Shown: positions 15,949 through 23,567, counted from the stretch's first letter. The stretch: DNA of 34,419 nucleotides from Ruminococcus sp. (GCA_017620025.1 JAFZRF010000059.1:1-34419); one strand, 5' to 3'. Notes: generated by a model from the letters alone, not told the origin. Numbers and translations are program-made.

Positions 15949-15977
15949 ATTATATCACATTATATTCTTAAAGTCAA
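15949..15977 (-). promoter_or_regulatory. Promoter of peptide gene B
   Basis: Minus-strand TTGACT (15972-15977), 17 bases, TATAAT (15949-15954), with the same TATAATGTGA spacer end and AAAATCGCAAAA downstream as promoter A. Confidence 0.92.
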
Positions 15978-16063
15978 CAATAGATTTATGCTATTTCTGA
16001 TCCGCACCACGTTATTTAGTGCTCTGTCTCAGAACACAAGCCTTATTCCTGTTTATTGATCAT

Positions 16064-16102
16064 ACAGAAAAACGCATTACACCCATCAGAGTGTAATGCG
16101 TT
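16064..16102 (-). terminator. Terminator of the GGDEF gene
   Basis: 12-bp stem (16071-16082 with 16091-16102), 8-base loop, followed on the minus strand by TTTCTG after the stem's own TT. Lies about 60 bases past the stop codon. Confidence 0.85.
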
Positions 16103-16163
16103 CTATTTCTGTTTCAGAAGTGTGTCAGATAACGGGAATCAGTCCTTGATCACGGAACGGCTG

Positions 16164-17333
16164 TCACTGATTTCCGGCGATCCGTGCCATCATTGCTCTT
16201 TCCTCTGCTTCCCTGCGCTCGTGTTTGGCCTTCTTCTCCTCATACATATCCTGATCCATACGGTGGAGGAAAGCCTCGGTCGTTTCGTCGTTGCCGTTGT
16301 ATACTCCTATACCGGTAGAGAAGGAAAGCTCATACTTGTGTCCGCCGGTGCGGTTGAAAATACCGGCGCCGCGGTATATTTTTTCTATGGTCTGCTCGGC
16401 CTGCTGCTTGCCGCCGCCGCGTATCAGCACTATGAACTCATCGCCGGCATAGCGCACGGTGATGGAGTGCTCGGGAGCTGCAGAGCGTATTATAGAAGCT
16501 GCCTCTATAAGAGCTACGTCTCCGGTGTTGTGGCCGTAGGTATCATTGATCGACTTGAAGTAGTCAAGGTCTATCATGATGCCGGAAGAAGGGATATTCC
16601 TACGGTAAACATCACTCAGTATCATATTAAGGTAGTTGCGGTTATAAAGGCCTGTGAGCGCATCAATATACGAAAGCTCGTTCTGAAGGCTCATATATAT
16701 GCCCATAAGTCCGATAGCAACAGAGCACCACACTACGGATACTCCGTAGAACATACACTGCACTGCCGTACCGATGATGATCGGGACAAGGAAAATGAAC
16801 ATCGGGAAGAATTTGATCTTTCCGTATTCCGAATAGTACCTGCGCCTAAGTATCACGGATGCAGCAAGGTATATGAACGTGATGACATAGTAAGCGTATC
16901 CCGCTGTTTCACGGTGGTATACCATATTCTCGTCAATGCTGAAGATGAACTCATACTTCAGATTTGCTATCAGACCGATGAGGCCGATGACCACCAGCAC
17001 TATCCTCCAGGGTAAGCTGCGTTTGATCCTCTCTTCCTTGCGGTAAAGCCTCAGGTCAGTATATTCAAGCCACAGGAAGGATGTTGTGATATTAGTAAGA
17101 TAAAGCAGGCTGTTGAGTGCAAGATCTGTTGTTTTCGCTCCGGAAAACTGCTTCCCGTCGAGAATGAATGTCAGAGCCTCAGTCACACACGCTTCTGCGG
17201 TAAGAAGTATTATCGCAGTGAACAGCTTGTCTGCGGAGTTTTTTCTCTGCCGGACGAGTTTACTGCTCACAAGAAGCATGATCAGAATAGCACAGCCAAT
17301 ACCGTTTGTTACAATTATTGCTTGCAGATTCAT
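16164..17333 (-). CDS. Membrane GGDEF protein, probable diguanylate cyclase
   Basis: 389 residues. About six or seven hydrophobic helices fill residues 1-215, and a GGDEF domain follows from about 222: DALTGLYNRNYLNMIL, IDLDYFKSINDTYGHNTGD, the active-site loop RYAGDEF near 295-300, and FSTGIGVYNG. The domain would make c-di-GMP from two GTP at the membrane. The signature is AGDEF instead of GGDEF, a change that many active cyclases tolerate. The inhibitory-site RxxD that usually precedes the loop reads RSAA, so product inhibition is probably absent. The metal-binding Asp and the nucleotide-binding Lys/Asn/Asp of the KSINDTYGH segment are present. GGAGGAG lies 5 bases before the ATG. Single-gene unit; the signal sensed is unknown. 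Confidence 0.9.
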   Translation of the reverse strand: MNLQAIIVTNGIGCAILIMLLVSSKLVRQRKNSADKLFTAIILLTAEACVTEALTFILDGKQFSGAKTTDLALNSLLYLTNITTSFLWLEYTDLRLYRKEERIKRSLPWRIVLVVIGLIGLIANLKYEFIFSIDENMVYHRETAGYAYYVITFIYLAASVILRRRYYSEYGKIKFFPMFIFLVPIIIGTAVQCMFYGVSVVWCSVAIGLMGIYMSLQNELSYIDALTGLYNRNYLNMILSDVYRRNIPSSGIMIDLDYFKSINDTYGHNTGDVALIEAASIIRSAAPEHSITVRYAGDEFIVLIRGGGKQQAEQTIEKIYRGAGIFNRTGGHKYELSFSTGIGVYNGNDETTEAFLHRMDQDMYEEKKAKHERREAEERAMMARIAGNQ

Positions 17334-17364
17334 GGATCTCCTCCGAATGGAAATACTTTATAGT

Positions 17365-17393
17365 ATTATACCACACTCTATACAAGGATGCAA
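17365..17393 (-). promoter_or_regulatory. Promoter of the GGDEF gene
   Basis: Minus-strand TTGCAT (17388-17393), 17 bases, TATAAT (17365-17370), about 30 bases upstream of the start codon. Confidence 0.78.
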
Positions 17394-17557
17394 GTTTTTT
17401 AATAATATGTTCACAATTTTGTGCCGGTTGTATATCGGGACAGAGGAAACGACACTCACGGACGGAAAGAGGTTTAGATATCAGACGTTAATTATAATTC
17501 GGATTTCGGAATTAATCCAACGACGAAACCGCTTCTGTTCACTCCGCACTGCGAAGA

Positions 17558-17588
17558 GAGCCCGCTGTACAGGCTGTACAGCGGGCTC
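17558..17588 (-). terminator. Hairpin terminator after the histidine kinase gene
   Basis: Perfect 14-bp GC-rich stem (17558-17571 with 17575-17588) with a 3-base loop, 28 bases past the kinase stop. The T-run on the minus strand is weak (TCTCTTCG). The stretch from 17394 to 17557 shows nothing else definite. Confidence 0.65.
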
Positions 17589-17615
17589 CGTCCGTCTTAT
17601 CACCGAATAGTAGGA

Positions 17616-19658
17616 TTATGGCATGGTTATGATGAAGTTGATACTCTTGCCCTCGGCGTTGTCGACATAGATCTTGAATTTGTGCTTCTCTATTATCGAA
17701 CGTGCTATCGCAAGTCCGAGACCGTAGCCGCCGGTCGAGCGTGCTCTTGAGCTGTCGCTGCGGTAGAATCTCTCGAAGATCTTGTCCTTCTCCTCTTCCT
17801 TGACTCCGGTACCGGTATTGTATACCGAGAGCACCTTTCTCTCGCCGTCACGGCGAAGTGATACTCTTACTGTACCGCCATCCTTGGAGTACTTGAGAGC
17901 GTTGTCGATGAATATTGCCGCCATCTGCTTGACGTGCATCTCACTTCCGCTGACATAGAGGTTGTCCTCGATGTTTATCTCAAAGTTCTTGTTTGCTTCA
18001 AATGCCTGTGTCTCAAACGGGAGAGCAGTATTCGTTATCGCCTTGCTCAGGTCAAAATCAGTGACTATGAACTGCGATGTGTTGTTCTCGAGCCTTGTAA
18101 GGCTGAGAAGATCGTTTACAAGCACGCTCATCCTGTCCACCTGTGAATGGATGTAGTTCAGCCATCTGTTCTGTCCTATCTCGCCCTCAAGCACATCAGC
18201 ATTTGCTGCGATGACTGTGAGAGGAGTCTTGAGCTCATGGCTCGCATCGGATACGAACTGCTTCTGCTTGTCGAAGGCCTCCTGTATCGGACGCACTATC
18301 AGTCCGCTGAGGAAGAATGCTACAACTGAGAGAAGCATTATGCTGATAAGACCGATTATCCAGGTAATACGTGTAAGCTTGTGGAGCATATCTATAGTCT
18401 GTGTCTTGTCGGTAAGAGCTATAAGCGTTCCGTTCTGCTTCTTTTCCGTTACGTACTGGAAGCTGTCAGCCATTCCGCTCTTGCTTCCTGTGGCAAGTAT
18501 CTCAGTTATGTAGAGCTGTCCGGTCTCTGCGTCGAAGTCGTCATTGTTATAGGTATCGAGGTATACACCATTCTTATCTGCCATAAGAATGAATATCTCT
18601 GTCTCGTCATAGCGCTTCGGGGGCTGGTCGTGCTGTTTGCCGTCTGCTGCACCTGCCTGATTCTTGGCTTCCGTGGCCTCTTCCTTGTCCGGCTTGACAT
18701 TCAGACCGGGCTGCTCAGATTTGTCTGCGCTCTTGTCTGTGAGCTGGATTATGTTGCCGAAAAGGCCGTCAAGCTGCGAGGACTGTGCCATTCCGCCGTT
18801 CCAGCCGCCCTGATTCCAGTACTGATTCCAGTCACCGTTCTGGCCGCCGTTCTGTCCGCCGTTCTGTCCGCCGTTCTGGTCACCGCCCTGGTTCCAGCCC
18901 TGATTCCAGTCACCGTTCTGACCGCCGTTCTGGCCGCCGTTCTGGTCACCGCCCTGATTCCAGCCTTGGTTCCAGTCACCGTTCTGACCGCCGTTCTGGC
19001 CGGCATTCGGATCCTGCCACTGATACATCCAGGGATTCAACCACGGGTTCCACCACATATACGGATTGGCCCACGGGTCATATCCTGCGGTAGGAGCTTC
19101 TGTAGGTGCTTCTGTAGGCTGCGGCTGTTCCGGCTGCTGCTGTTCCGGCTGCTGATGATCATGCCTCGGCTGCTCTGTATGCGGCTGTTCCTGCTGCTGA
19201 TGATCATGCCTCGGCTGCGTCTGTTCCTGCTGCGGCTGCTCAGGCTGAGGCTGCTCGGGCTGAGGCTGCTCCGGCTGATCCTCCGGAGGCTGTTCCGGCT
19301 GCTCTGTCGGCGGAGCCACTGTCTCGGGCACAGTCTCAGGATTTGTCTCAGGAACAGTTACCTCAGGCTCTGTCTGCTCCGGCTCTGTCTCCGGAGGCGC
19401 TTCCGTCGGAATCTCCTCAGGTTTCGGCGGAGGAGGATCCTGATCCTTCCTGGGCTTTTTCTCCACTTCGTGGAATACGAAATCCTTGATCGAATTGTCA
19501 TACTCTACACTGTAGGCCATCTGCTGGAGAACTTCCTTTGACTGATGGTCCATGATATAATTCATAATAAGGTTGATAGATCCGAGAACTGCGATGAATA
19601 CAGCGATGAGAATGGCAAGTATGATCGAAAAGAATTTCAGCTGTACTTTTCTGAACAA
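17616..19658 (-). CDS. Sensor histidine kinase with an extreme low-complexity extracellular loop
   Basis: 680 residues. Helix 1 (10-33) and helix 2 (431-455) enclose an unusually long external region. Residues 75-190 are almost only Pro, Glu, Gln and Thr. 194-215 are Trp/Asn/Pro-rich (WANPYMWWNPWLNPW). 219-289 are tandem Gly/Gln/Asn/Trp repeats (NGGQNGDWNQGWNQGGDQ). About 295-425 look like a small folded sensor (FILMADKNGVYLDTY). The cytoplasmic part is an intact kinase: phospho-His474 in SHELKTPL, N box FIDNALKYS and G2 box GGYGLGLA. The start is TTG, with AGGTG upstream, one base after the stop of the response regulator, so the pair is translationally coupled. Wall or surface sensing is plausible; the stimulus is unknown. 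Confidence 0.93.
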   Translation of the reverse strand: MFRKVQLKFFSIILAILIAVFIAVLGSINLIMNYIMDHQSKEVLQQMAYSVEYDNSIKDFVFHEVEKKPRKDQDPPPPKPEEIPTEAPPETEPEQTEPEVTVPETNPETVPETVAPPTEQPEQPPEDQPEQPQPEQPQPEQPQQEQTQPRHDHQQQEQPHTEQPRHDHQQPEQQQPEQPQPTEAPTEAPTAGYDPWANPYMWWNPWLNPWMYQWQDPNAGQNGGQNGDWNQGWNQGGDQNGGQNGGQNGDWNQGWNQGGDQNGGQNGGQNGGQNGDWNQYWNQGGWNGGMAQSSQLDGLFGNIIQLTDKSADKSEQPGLNVKPDKEEATEAKNQAGAADGKQHDQPPKRYDETEIFILMADKNGVYLDTYNNDDFDAETGQLYITEILATGSKSGMADSFQYVTEKKQNGTLIALTDKTQTIDMLHKLTRITWIIGLISIMLLSVVAFFLSGLIVRPIQEAFDKQKQFVSDASHELKTPLTVIAANADVLEGEIGQNRWLNYIHSQVDRMSVLVNDLLSLTRLENNTSQFIVTDFDLSKAITNTALPFETQAFEANKNFEINIEDNLYVSGSEMHVKQMAAIFIDNALKYSKDGGTVRVSLRRDGERKVLSVYNTGTGVKEEEKDKIFERFYRSDSSRARSTGGYGLGLAIARSIIEKHKFKIYVDNAEGKSINFIITMP
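18792..19004 (-). repeat. Coding tandem repeats, Gly/Gln/Asn/Trp-rich
   Basis: About three imperfect units of roughly 24-27 codons encode NGDWNQGWNQGGDQ plus a variable number of GGQN quads (kinase residues 219-289). The DNA units are nearly identical, so the array is recent and likely variable in length between strains. Confidence 0.88.
19089..19436 (-). repeat. Coding low-complexity tract, Pro/Glu/Gln-rich
   Basis: Kinase residues 75-190. Short units such as EQPQP and two copies of PRHDHQQ recur. The composition resembles cell-wall-spanning linkers of Firmicute surface proteins. Confidence 0.8.
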
Positions 19659-19659
19659 A

Positions 19660-20340
19660 TCATTTCACCTCTTCTACAAGCGAATATCCTATTCCTCTGG
19701 CTGTCTTTATCTGAGCAGGCGCCGAGATGGCTGACAGCTTCTTTCTGAGGAAGGATATATATACCTCGATGTTGTTGTACTCAACATCACTTTCATAGCC
19801 CCAGATCTTCTCGATTATACGCTCCTTCGGCAATATCTGGTTCGGATTGCCGATGAGCAGCTCCATTATCTGATACTCCTTGAGAGAGAGCTTGACATCG
19901 CTGCCCTCCCATGTAAGAGAGCAGGTGTTCTTGTTCAGGGTGAGTCCGTTGAAATCCATACGGCTCTCATCGATTATCTCGCCCTTGCGCCTTGTGAGCG
20001 CACGCACCCTCGCAAGCAGTTCGCCGGTGACGAACGGCTTTGTAAGATAGTCGTCAGCTCCGCAGTCAAGTCCGTTGATCTTGTCATCGACCTCACTGCG
20101 TGCGGTGAGGAGCAGCACAGGCGTGCTTATCTTCTCCTGACGCATCTTTCTGAGTATCTCGAGTCCGTTCATGCCGGGAAGATTTATGTCAAGTATTATA
20201 CCGTCATACAGACCCGTCATTGCATTATCACAGCCCTCGATACCGTCATAGCTGGTATCAACGGAGTACATATTTCTCCTCAGGATCTCAGACAGGGCAT
20301 CGGCAAGCTGCATTTCGTCTTCAACTACAAGCAGTTTCAT
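19660..20340 (-). CDS. OmpR-family response regulator
   Basis: 226 residues. The receiver domain (1-115) has the acidic pocket VVEDE, the phospho-acceptor Asp in GIILDINLPGMNGLE, Thr in LLLTARS and Lys in DDYLTKPF. A winged-helix DNA-binding domain follows (about 128-222), with LSLKEYQIMELLIGNPNQILPKE and NNIEVYISFLRKKL. It is the first gene of a two-gene unit with the histidine kinase; its stop is one base from the kinase TTG start. GAGGG lies 7 bases before the ATG. Target genes are not evident; autoregulation is common for this family. Confidence 0.96.
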   Translation of the reverse strand: MKLLVVEDEMQLADALSEILRRNMYSVDTSYDGIEGCDNAMTGLYDGIILDINLPGMNGLEILRKMRQEKISTPVLLLTARSEVDDKINGLDCGADDYLTKPFVTGELLARVRALTRRKGEIIDESRMDFNGLTLNKNTCSLTWEGSDVKLSLKEYQIMELLIGNPNQILPKERIIEKIWGYESDVEYNNIEVYISFLRKKLSAISAPAQIKTARGIGYSLVEEVK

Positions 20341-20425
20341 TTTTCATCCCTCATTTCCCGTAAATTATGTCATTCCCCGGAAGAGCCTTCTGGGCGGCGG
20401 ACAGACCTATCCCATCCTACATACT

Positions 20426-20431
20426 ATTATA
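20426..20431 (-). promoter_or_regulatory. Extended -10 promoter of the two-component operon
   Basis: Minus-strand TATAAT preceded by TGTGG, an extended -10. No good -35 at 17 bases; a TTAAGA lies about two bases too far. The leader is about 80 bases. Confidence 0.6.
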
Positions 20432-20546
20432 CCACATATTATTGAAATAGTCTTAAACCATCTAAAGATTGATATTTTAATTAGGAGAAAAAACGCTTGT
20501 CTTTTTGTGCATTTCAACAGTTTTATCGAATCATGTACCATAGATA

Positions 20547-20575
20547 TTGACTAAACAGAAGTATTATGTTAAAAT
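20547..20575 (+). promoter_or_regulatory. Promoter of the 20,777 gene
   Basis: TTGACT (20547-20552), 17 bases, TAAAAT (20570-20575). It would give a long leader of about 195 bases. Confidence 0.8.
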
Positions 20576-20581
20576 ACAAAG

Positions 20582-20776
20582 TATAGATATATCGTTAAAT
20601 TACCGGCAGTAAAACAATAATTTTTACTGCTTAAATTATCATATCTTTATCATCGCTGCCGGTGTCCCGGTTATGGGACAGAGCATATCTGAAAGAGCGC
20701 CGGAAAAAGAGAACGGCTGTCCTTCAGACACGCTCCGCCTGTCAGTGACAGGATCCAACAGAAGGGAGAATCAGAA
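20582..20776 (+). promoter_or_regulatory. Long structured leader with alternative pairings
   Basis: ACCGGCAG (20602-20609) pairs with CTGCCGGT (20656-20663), but GCAGTAAAA (20606-20614) also pairs with TTTTACTGC (20622-20630), and both use 20606-20609. Likewise TGTCCC/GGGACA (20663-20680) competes with GGACAG/CTGTCC (20676-20681 with 20717-20722). A last hairpin, CCTGTC/GACAGG (20738-20752), sits 11 bases before the ribosome binding site. No terminator, so any control would be on translation or stability. No riboswitch class recognised. Confidence 0.5.
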
Positions 20777-21484
20777 ATGCGTAAACCACAGGACAGGAAA
20801 CTGAGCAAACCGAAAAGCCTGCTGCCGGCCTATGCCGCAGAGCAGCGCAAATATGAAGAGCTCTATCTCCAGTTCAACCGTGAGGGTTATACAAGGGAAC
20901 TCTGCGAAGCCTACGCTGACGCATTCGTAAATGATGTTAAAAAGCCCTCCCCGGAGGATATAATACAGCTTGTAAGACTGTATGACCATATACACGATCT
21001 TTCAAACGCAGAATTCTACCTTGGTATGCTCGCTGACAAGAAGCTCAGCGGAGAGGATAAATTCGGCTACTGCCTCGAGAGCCTCAAGATAAAAAGCAAG
21101 CTCGGTCACTGGCGTGACGCAGAGGATTTCCGCACGGAGAACATCAACTTCATGCAGAGGTACTCCGAAAAGATCTCCATGGACCGTCTCGCTGAAATGT
21201 ATATCTCACTCGCCCTCGCAGACTGCGCAGCACGAAAGTACAATCAGGCCGGAAAGCTTCTCACAGCATTCGGATACAAGCCGCAGGGCAGCAACGACCC
21301 AACCCTGCTCGAGATGATGATCACGGCTGTCTATATATCGGCTAAATCAGGCAGTCAGGAGCTGCTTGTTGTCTCCATCAGGAACGCTCAGACCTGTCTC
21401 AATCTGTTCAACAGCTTCGAGCATCCGTGGAGCAAGGACTACTATATACAGCGCATTGAGGACGCTGCAAACGGCATCCTCTGA
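20777..21484 (+). CDS. Hypothetical helical-repeat (TPR-like) protein
   Basis: I do not recognise a named family. The 235-residue soluble protein is nearly all alpha-helical, with paired helices of about 34-residue spacing: PEDIIQLVRLYDHIHDLSNAEFYLG, then RLAEMYISLALADCAARKYNQAGKLL. This is the texture of tetratricopeptide-type repeats, which suggests a scaffold or protein-binding role. The N-terminus is basic (MRKPQDRKLSKPKSLL). No signal peptide or membrane segment. GGGAG lies 9 bases before the ATG. It is a single-gene unit with its own promoter, an elaborate leader and a terminator, which implies specific regulation. Confidence 0.8.
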   Translation: MRKPQDRKLSKPKSLLPAYAAEQRKYEELYLQFNREGYTRELCEAYADAFVNDVKKPSPEDIIQLVRLYDHIHDLSNAEFYLGMLADKKLSGEDKFGYCLESLKIKSKLGHWRDAEDFRTENINFMQRYSEKISMDRLAEMYISLALADCAARKYNQAGKLLTAFGYKPQGSNDPTLLEMMITAVYISAKSGSQELLVVSIRNAQTCLNLFNSFEHPWSKDYYIQRIEDAANGIL

Positions 21485-21504
21485 TCAATTAAATAATGAA
21501 CGGC

Positions 21505-21535
21505 AGCGGGAGTTTTTACTCCCGCTTTCATTTTT
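21505..21535 (+). terminator. Terminator of the 20,777 gene
   Basis: 8-bp stem (21505-21512 with 21519-21526), 6-base loop, then TTCATTTTT. Begins 20 bases past the stop. Confidence 0.88.
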
Positions 21536-21887
21536 GTGTTAAGTAACATTTTTGTGCTAAGTTGTACTTTTGTAAAGAGATTTTAATTTTATGCTATGTT
21601 TTATGTTTTTACAATAATTATTCTACTCTTTGACATGATGAACACGAATGATACAAATTGTATTATACCAGCCCGGCAGCCGCAGCGGCACACTGTAGCA
21701 CAAATGCCTAATTTATGCCGTTTCAGTTGATTTTGCTGTTAACAATGACGATAGTCAGACTTTCAATAAAATACTAACTATTTCAAGCAATTTATTCGGA
21801 TATTGATTTTATTTATTTATAATTCGTCAATATAAATATTTTTGCAATAACAGGCAATATCGTACTAAATGTGTGCAATATTATCAA

Positions 21888-21916
21888 TTGTAATTCTTTC
21901 GCAATTATTCTATAAT
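21888..21916 (+). promoter_or_regulatory. Candidate promoter of an RNA gene
   Basis: TTGTAA (21888-21893), 17 bases, TATAAT (21911-21916). Embedded in AT-rich sequence, so a chance match is possible. Confidence 0.5.
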
Positions 21917-22241
21917 ACAAGTGTCGGAGGCGGAAAATACCGAATTTTCGGGAGCCGCTGCCGAACGCAATAACAAAGAATTTGCCAAAGTTCATTATTA
22001 TTGTGTCCTGTGATTCATCGGTTTTCATAGTACAAATCTGCTATCCGGTTTAAACTCCGCCGGTATCAGTCCCACTACTTAAACGAACTAAGAGACGCAC
22101 TATCCAAGCTGTTATTAAACATTAATGCCTATAATATGTTTAATCGCCTAAAGCAGCTTCCGATCCATGCAGCCGACATTCTAAAAGTTTACTAAGCAGA
22201 TCTATGACAGCGCCTGATCGTGAAATTGGTGCTGGCCGATA

Positions 22242-22281
22242 TGACGAACGCATATAGAGGGTGTGCATTCGTCAGCTTTTT
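22242..22281 (+). terminator. First of two tandem terminators
   Basis: 13-base arms (22242-22254 with 22262-22274), one C-A mismatch and one wobble, followed by GC and five T. No upstream protein gene explains it. Confidence 0.75.
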
Positions 22282-22284
22282 AAG

Positions 22285-22338
22285 ATAACGTTCTTCACCG
22301 GCGATTTGAGAGGGTGTCGGTGAAGGGCGTTATTTTTT
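22285..22338 (+). terminator. Second of two tandem terminators
   Basis: 16-base arms (22285-22300 with 22318-22333) fully paired if two central U-G wobbles are allowed, 17-base loop, then TTTTT. It lies about 30 bases upstream of the next promoter, insulating it. Confidence 0.88.
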
Positions 22339-22367
22339 ATTATCCGGTGACACAGCACAAGCGTTTA

Positions 22368-22396
22368 TTGACTTTGCAGTCATCATGTGGTATAAT
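22368..22396 (+). promoter_or_regulatory. Promoter of the SseB-domain gene
   Basis: TTGACT (22368-22373), 17 bases, TATAAT (22391-22396) with an extended TGTGG. Only about 20 bases of leader. Confidence 0.9.
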
Positions 22397-22423
22397 GAAT
22401 CAACACTTTAAGGAGGTGCTGAC

Positions 22424-23497
22424 ATGAAATGTAAAGAACTCGGATTCCGTGGACTTGAAGGAAAATTTGCCGCCTTCCCTGTTACGGATAGGATAAAGAG
22501 CAGTATCGCAGGCTTCCCCGGCGCAGACGGAGCAGACTGTATACTGACATACGGATATATCGACCATGAAGCAGGATTCACATTTGAGATAATCGCTGCC
22601 GGAGAAAAGAAGGGTGCTATGTACCGCTTCTCCGATAACTCCCCAGAGAAAAGCATCAAGATACGCATCGACGCACTGATGGATGAGGAGGTCACTGTAT
22701 TCAGCGACAGCAGCCTCAGCAAGAGGTACGCAGACAAGCTCAGCGCCCTCGATCAGTACAAGGCTTCCGACGAGATACTTCAGTCAAGGACTCTGACAGC
22801 CATTGACGACTCGAGAAACGAGGTATTCCCCGATGACGTTACAGTATACCTTATGAAGGACGGCTTCAAGCCGGAGGACTGCTGGGTGCGCATATGCGGT
22901 CTCAGGAACAGACGTCTCATCGGCACACTCCTGAATGAACCGTATCAGGATCTCGGCTGCCATGCCGGAGATACCATTTCCGTACAGGTGGGCGAGACCA
23001 CTGACAAGAAGATAGTATGCTTCTCCGATCTCCTGCCGGGCAAGACTCTTACTCCGAAGGACCTCGAGGACGGCTCTCTTCTGAAGCAGGCTGTAGCCTT
23101 ATTTGACGGCGACAGGACAGAAGAAAACTTCGTAAGGGTAATGCAATTCCTGAGGGACAGCAATGTATGGGTGCCGTGTGTTGCGCTGTCAAAGGACGAT
23201 ACCGCCGTTGAACTGAGGGAGGATCAGGCGCTTAGATCAGAGGGCGGAGTATTCCTGATACCGGAGATACTGAAAAACGATGAAAGCCGTTTCCTGCCGG
23301 TATTCTCCTCCATGAAGGAAATGGAAAAGCACAAGGGCAGCTTTACAAAGGTGCTCTGCCCCTTCCTTGATATCCTTCCGCTTGCTGAGAACAGCGAGCT
23401 GAGCGTTGAGGGCATCGTGCTCGATCCTTACGGCGAGATGTTCATACTTGAGAAGAAGGTCTTCGATTTTGTAAAGGGACTGAGCTCTCAGCTCTGA
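22424..23497 (+). CDS. SseB-domain-containing hypothetical protein
   Basis: 357-residue soluble acidic protein of unknown function. The C-terminal part (about 215-350) matches the SseB N-terminal domain pattern: a helix-strand opening with FLRDSNVWVPCVAL, then FLIPEILKNDESRFLPVFSSMKEME, and VEGIVLDPYGEMFIL at the end. The middle (about 130-190) has VYLMKDGFKPEDCWVRICGL, GTLLNEPYQDLGCHAGDTI, which resembles DUF2314-type beta domains in proteins that often accompany SseB. The first 120 residues are not recognised. AAGGAGG lies 8 bases before the ATG. Single-gene unit with promoter and terminator. Confidence 0.78.
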   Translation: MKCKELGFRGLEGKFAAFPVTDRIKSSIAGFPGADGADCILTYGYIDHEAGFTFEIIAAGEKKGAMYRFSDNSPEKSIKIRIDALMDEEVTVFSDSSLSKRYADKLSALDQYKASDEILQSRTLTAIDDSRNEVFPDDVTVYLMKDGFKPEDCWVRICGLRNRRLIGTLLNEPYQDLGCHAGDTISVQVGETTDKKIVCFSDLLPGKTLTPKDLEDGSLLKQAVALFDGDRTEENFVRVMQFLRDSNVWVPCVALSKDDTAVELREDQALRSEGGVFLIPEILKNDESRFLPVFSSMKEMEKHKGSFTKVLCPFLDILPLAENSELSVEGIVLDPYGEMFILEKKVFDFVKGLSSQL

Positions 23498-23507
23498 CAT
23501 ACGTATT

Positions 23508-23542
23508 AAAAGGCTGTGCAGTCAGGTTCTGCACAGCCTTTT
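23508..23542 (+). terminator. Terminator of the SseB-domain gene
   Basis: 14-bp stem (23508-23521 with 23529-23542), 7-base loop, the 3' arm ending TTTT. The stem is almost identical to the terminator at 23776-23808. Confidence 0.88.
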
Positions 23543-23567
23543 GTCATTTGAAAACAACGCATAATCA

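Larger units (their letters stand above)
21923..22338 (+). ncRNA. Candidate non-coding RNA of unknown class
   Basis: From the predicted start, the first 50 bases fold as nested helices: CGG/CCG, then GCGG/CCGC, enclosing CCGAA/TTCGG. No long ORF follows. The transcript would end at one of two terminators (22242-22281 or 22285-22338), about 360-415 bases long. It does not show the landmarks of tmRNA, RNase P RNA, 6S RNA or SRP RNA that I can recognise. The exact boundaries are guesses. Confidence 0.35.
21541..22367. other. Long non-coding stretch
   Basis: About 830 bases without a credible protein gene. 21541-21887 is very AT-rich and shows nothing definite. 21888-22338 contains a promoter-like element, GC-richer segments and two strong terminators, and is treated as a candidate RNA gene. 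A 71-codon minus-strand frame at 21813-22028 lacks a ribosome binding site and was rejected. Confidence 0.75.

Noticed and set aside
16056-17015. 319-codon plus-strand frame opposite the GGDEF gene
   Set aside because: Shadow frame; the minus strand encodes a complete GGDEF domain.
17113-17610. 165-codon plus-strand frame
   Set aside because: Overlaps the GGDEF gene, its promoter and the kinase terminator; no initiation signal.
18381-19541. 386-codon plus-strand frame opposite the histidine kinase
   Set aside because: Leu/Arg/Val-rich translation is the antisense of the low-complexity tract; the kinase frame has intact motifs.
21813-22028. 71-codon minus-strand frame in the long intergenic region
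   Set aside because: No ribosome binding site, AT-driven composition, no recognisable motif.
21923-22338. tmRNA, RNase P RNA, 6S or SRP RNA in the intergenic region
   Set aside because: None of the recognisable core sequences of these RNAs is present; left as unknown class.
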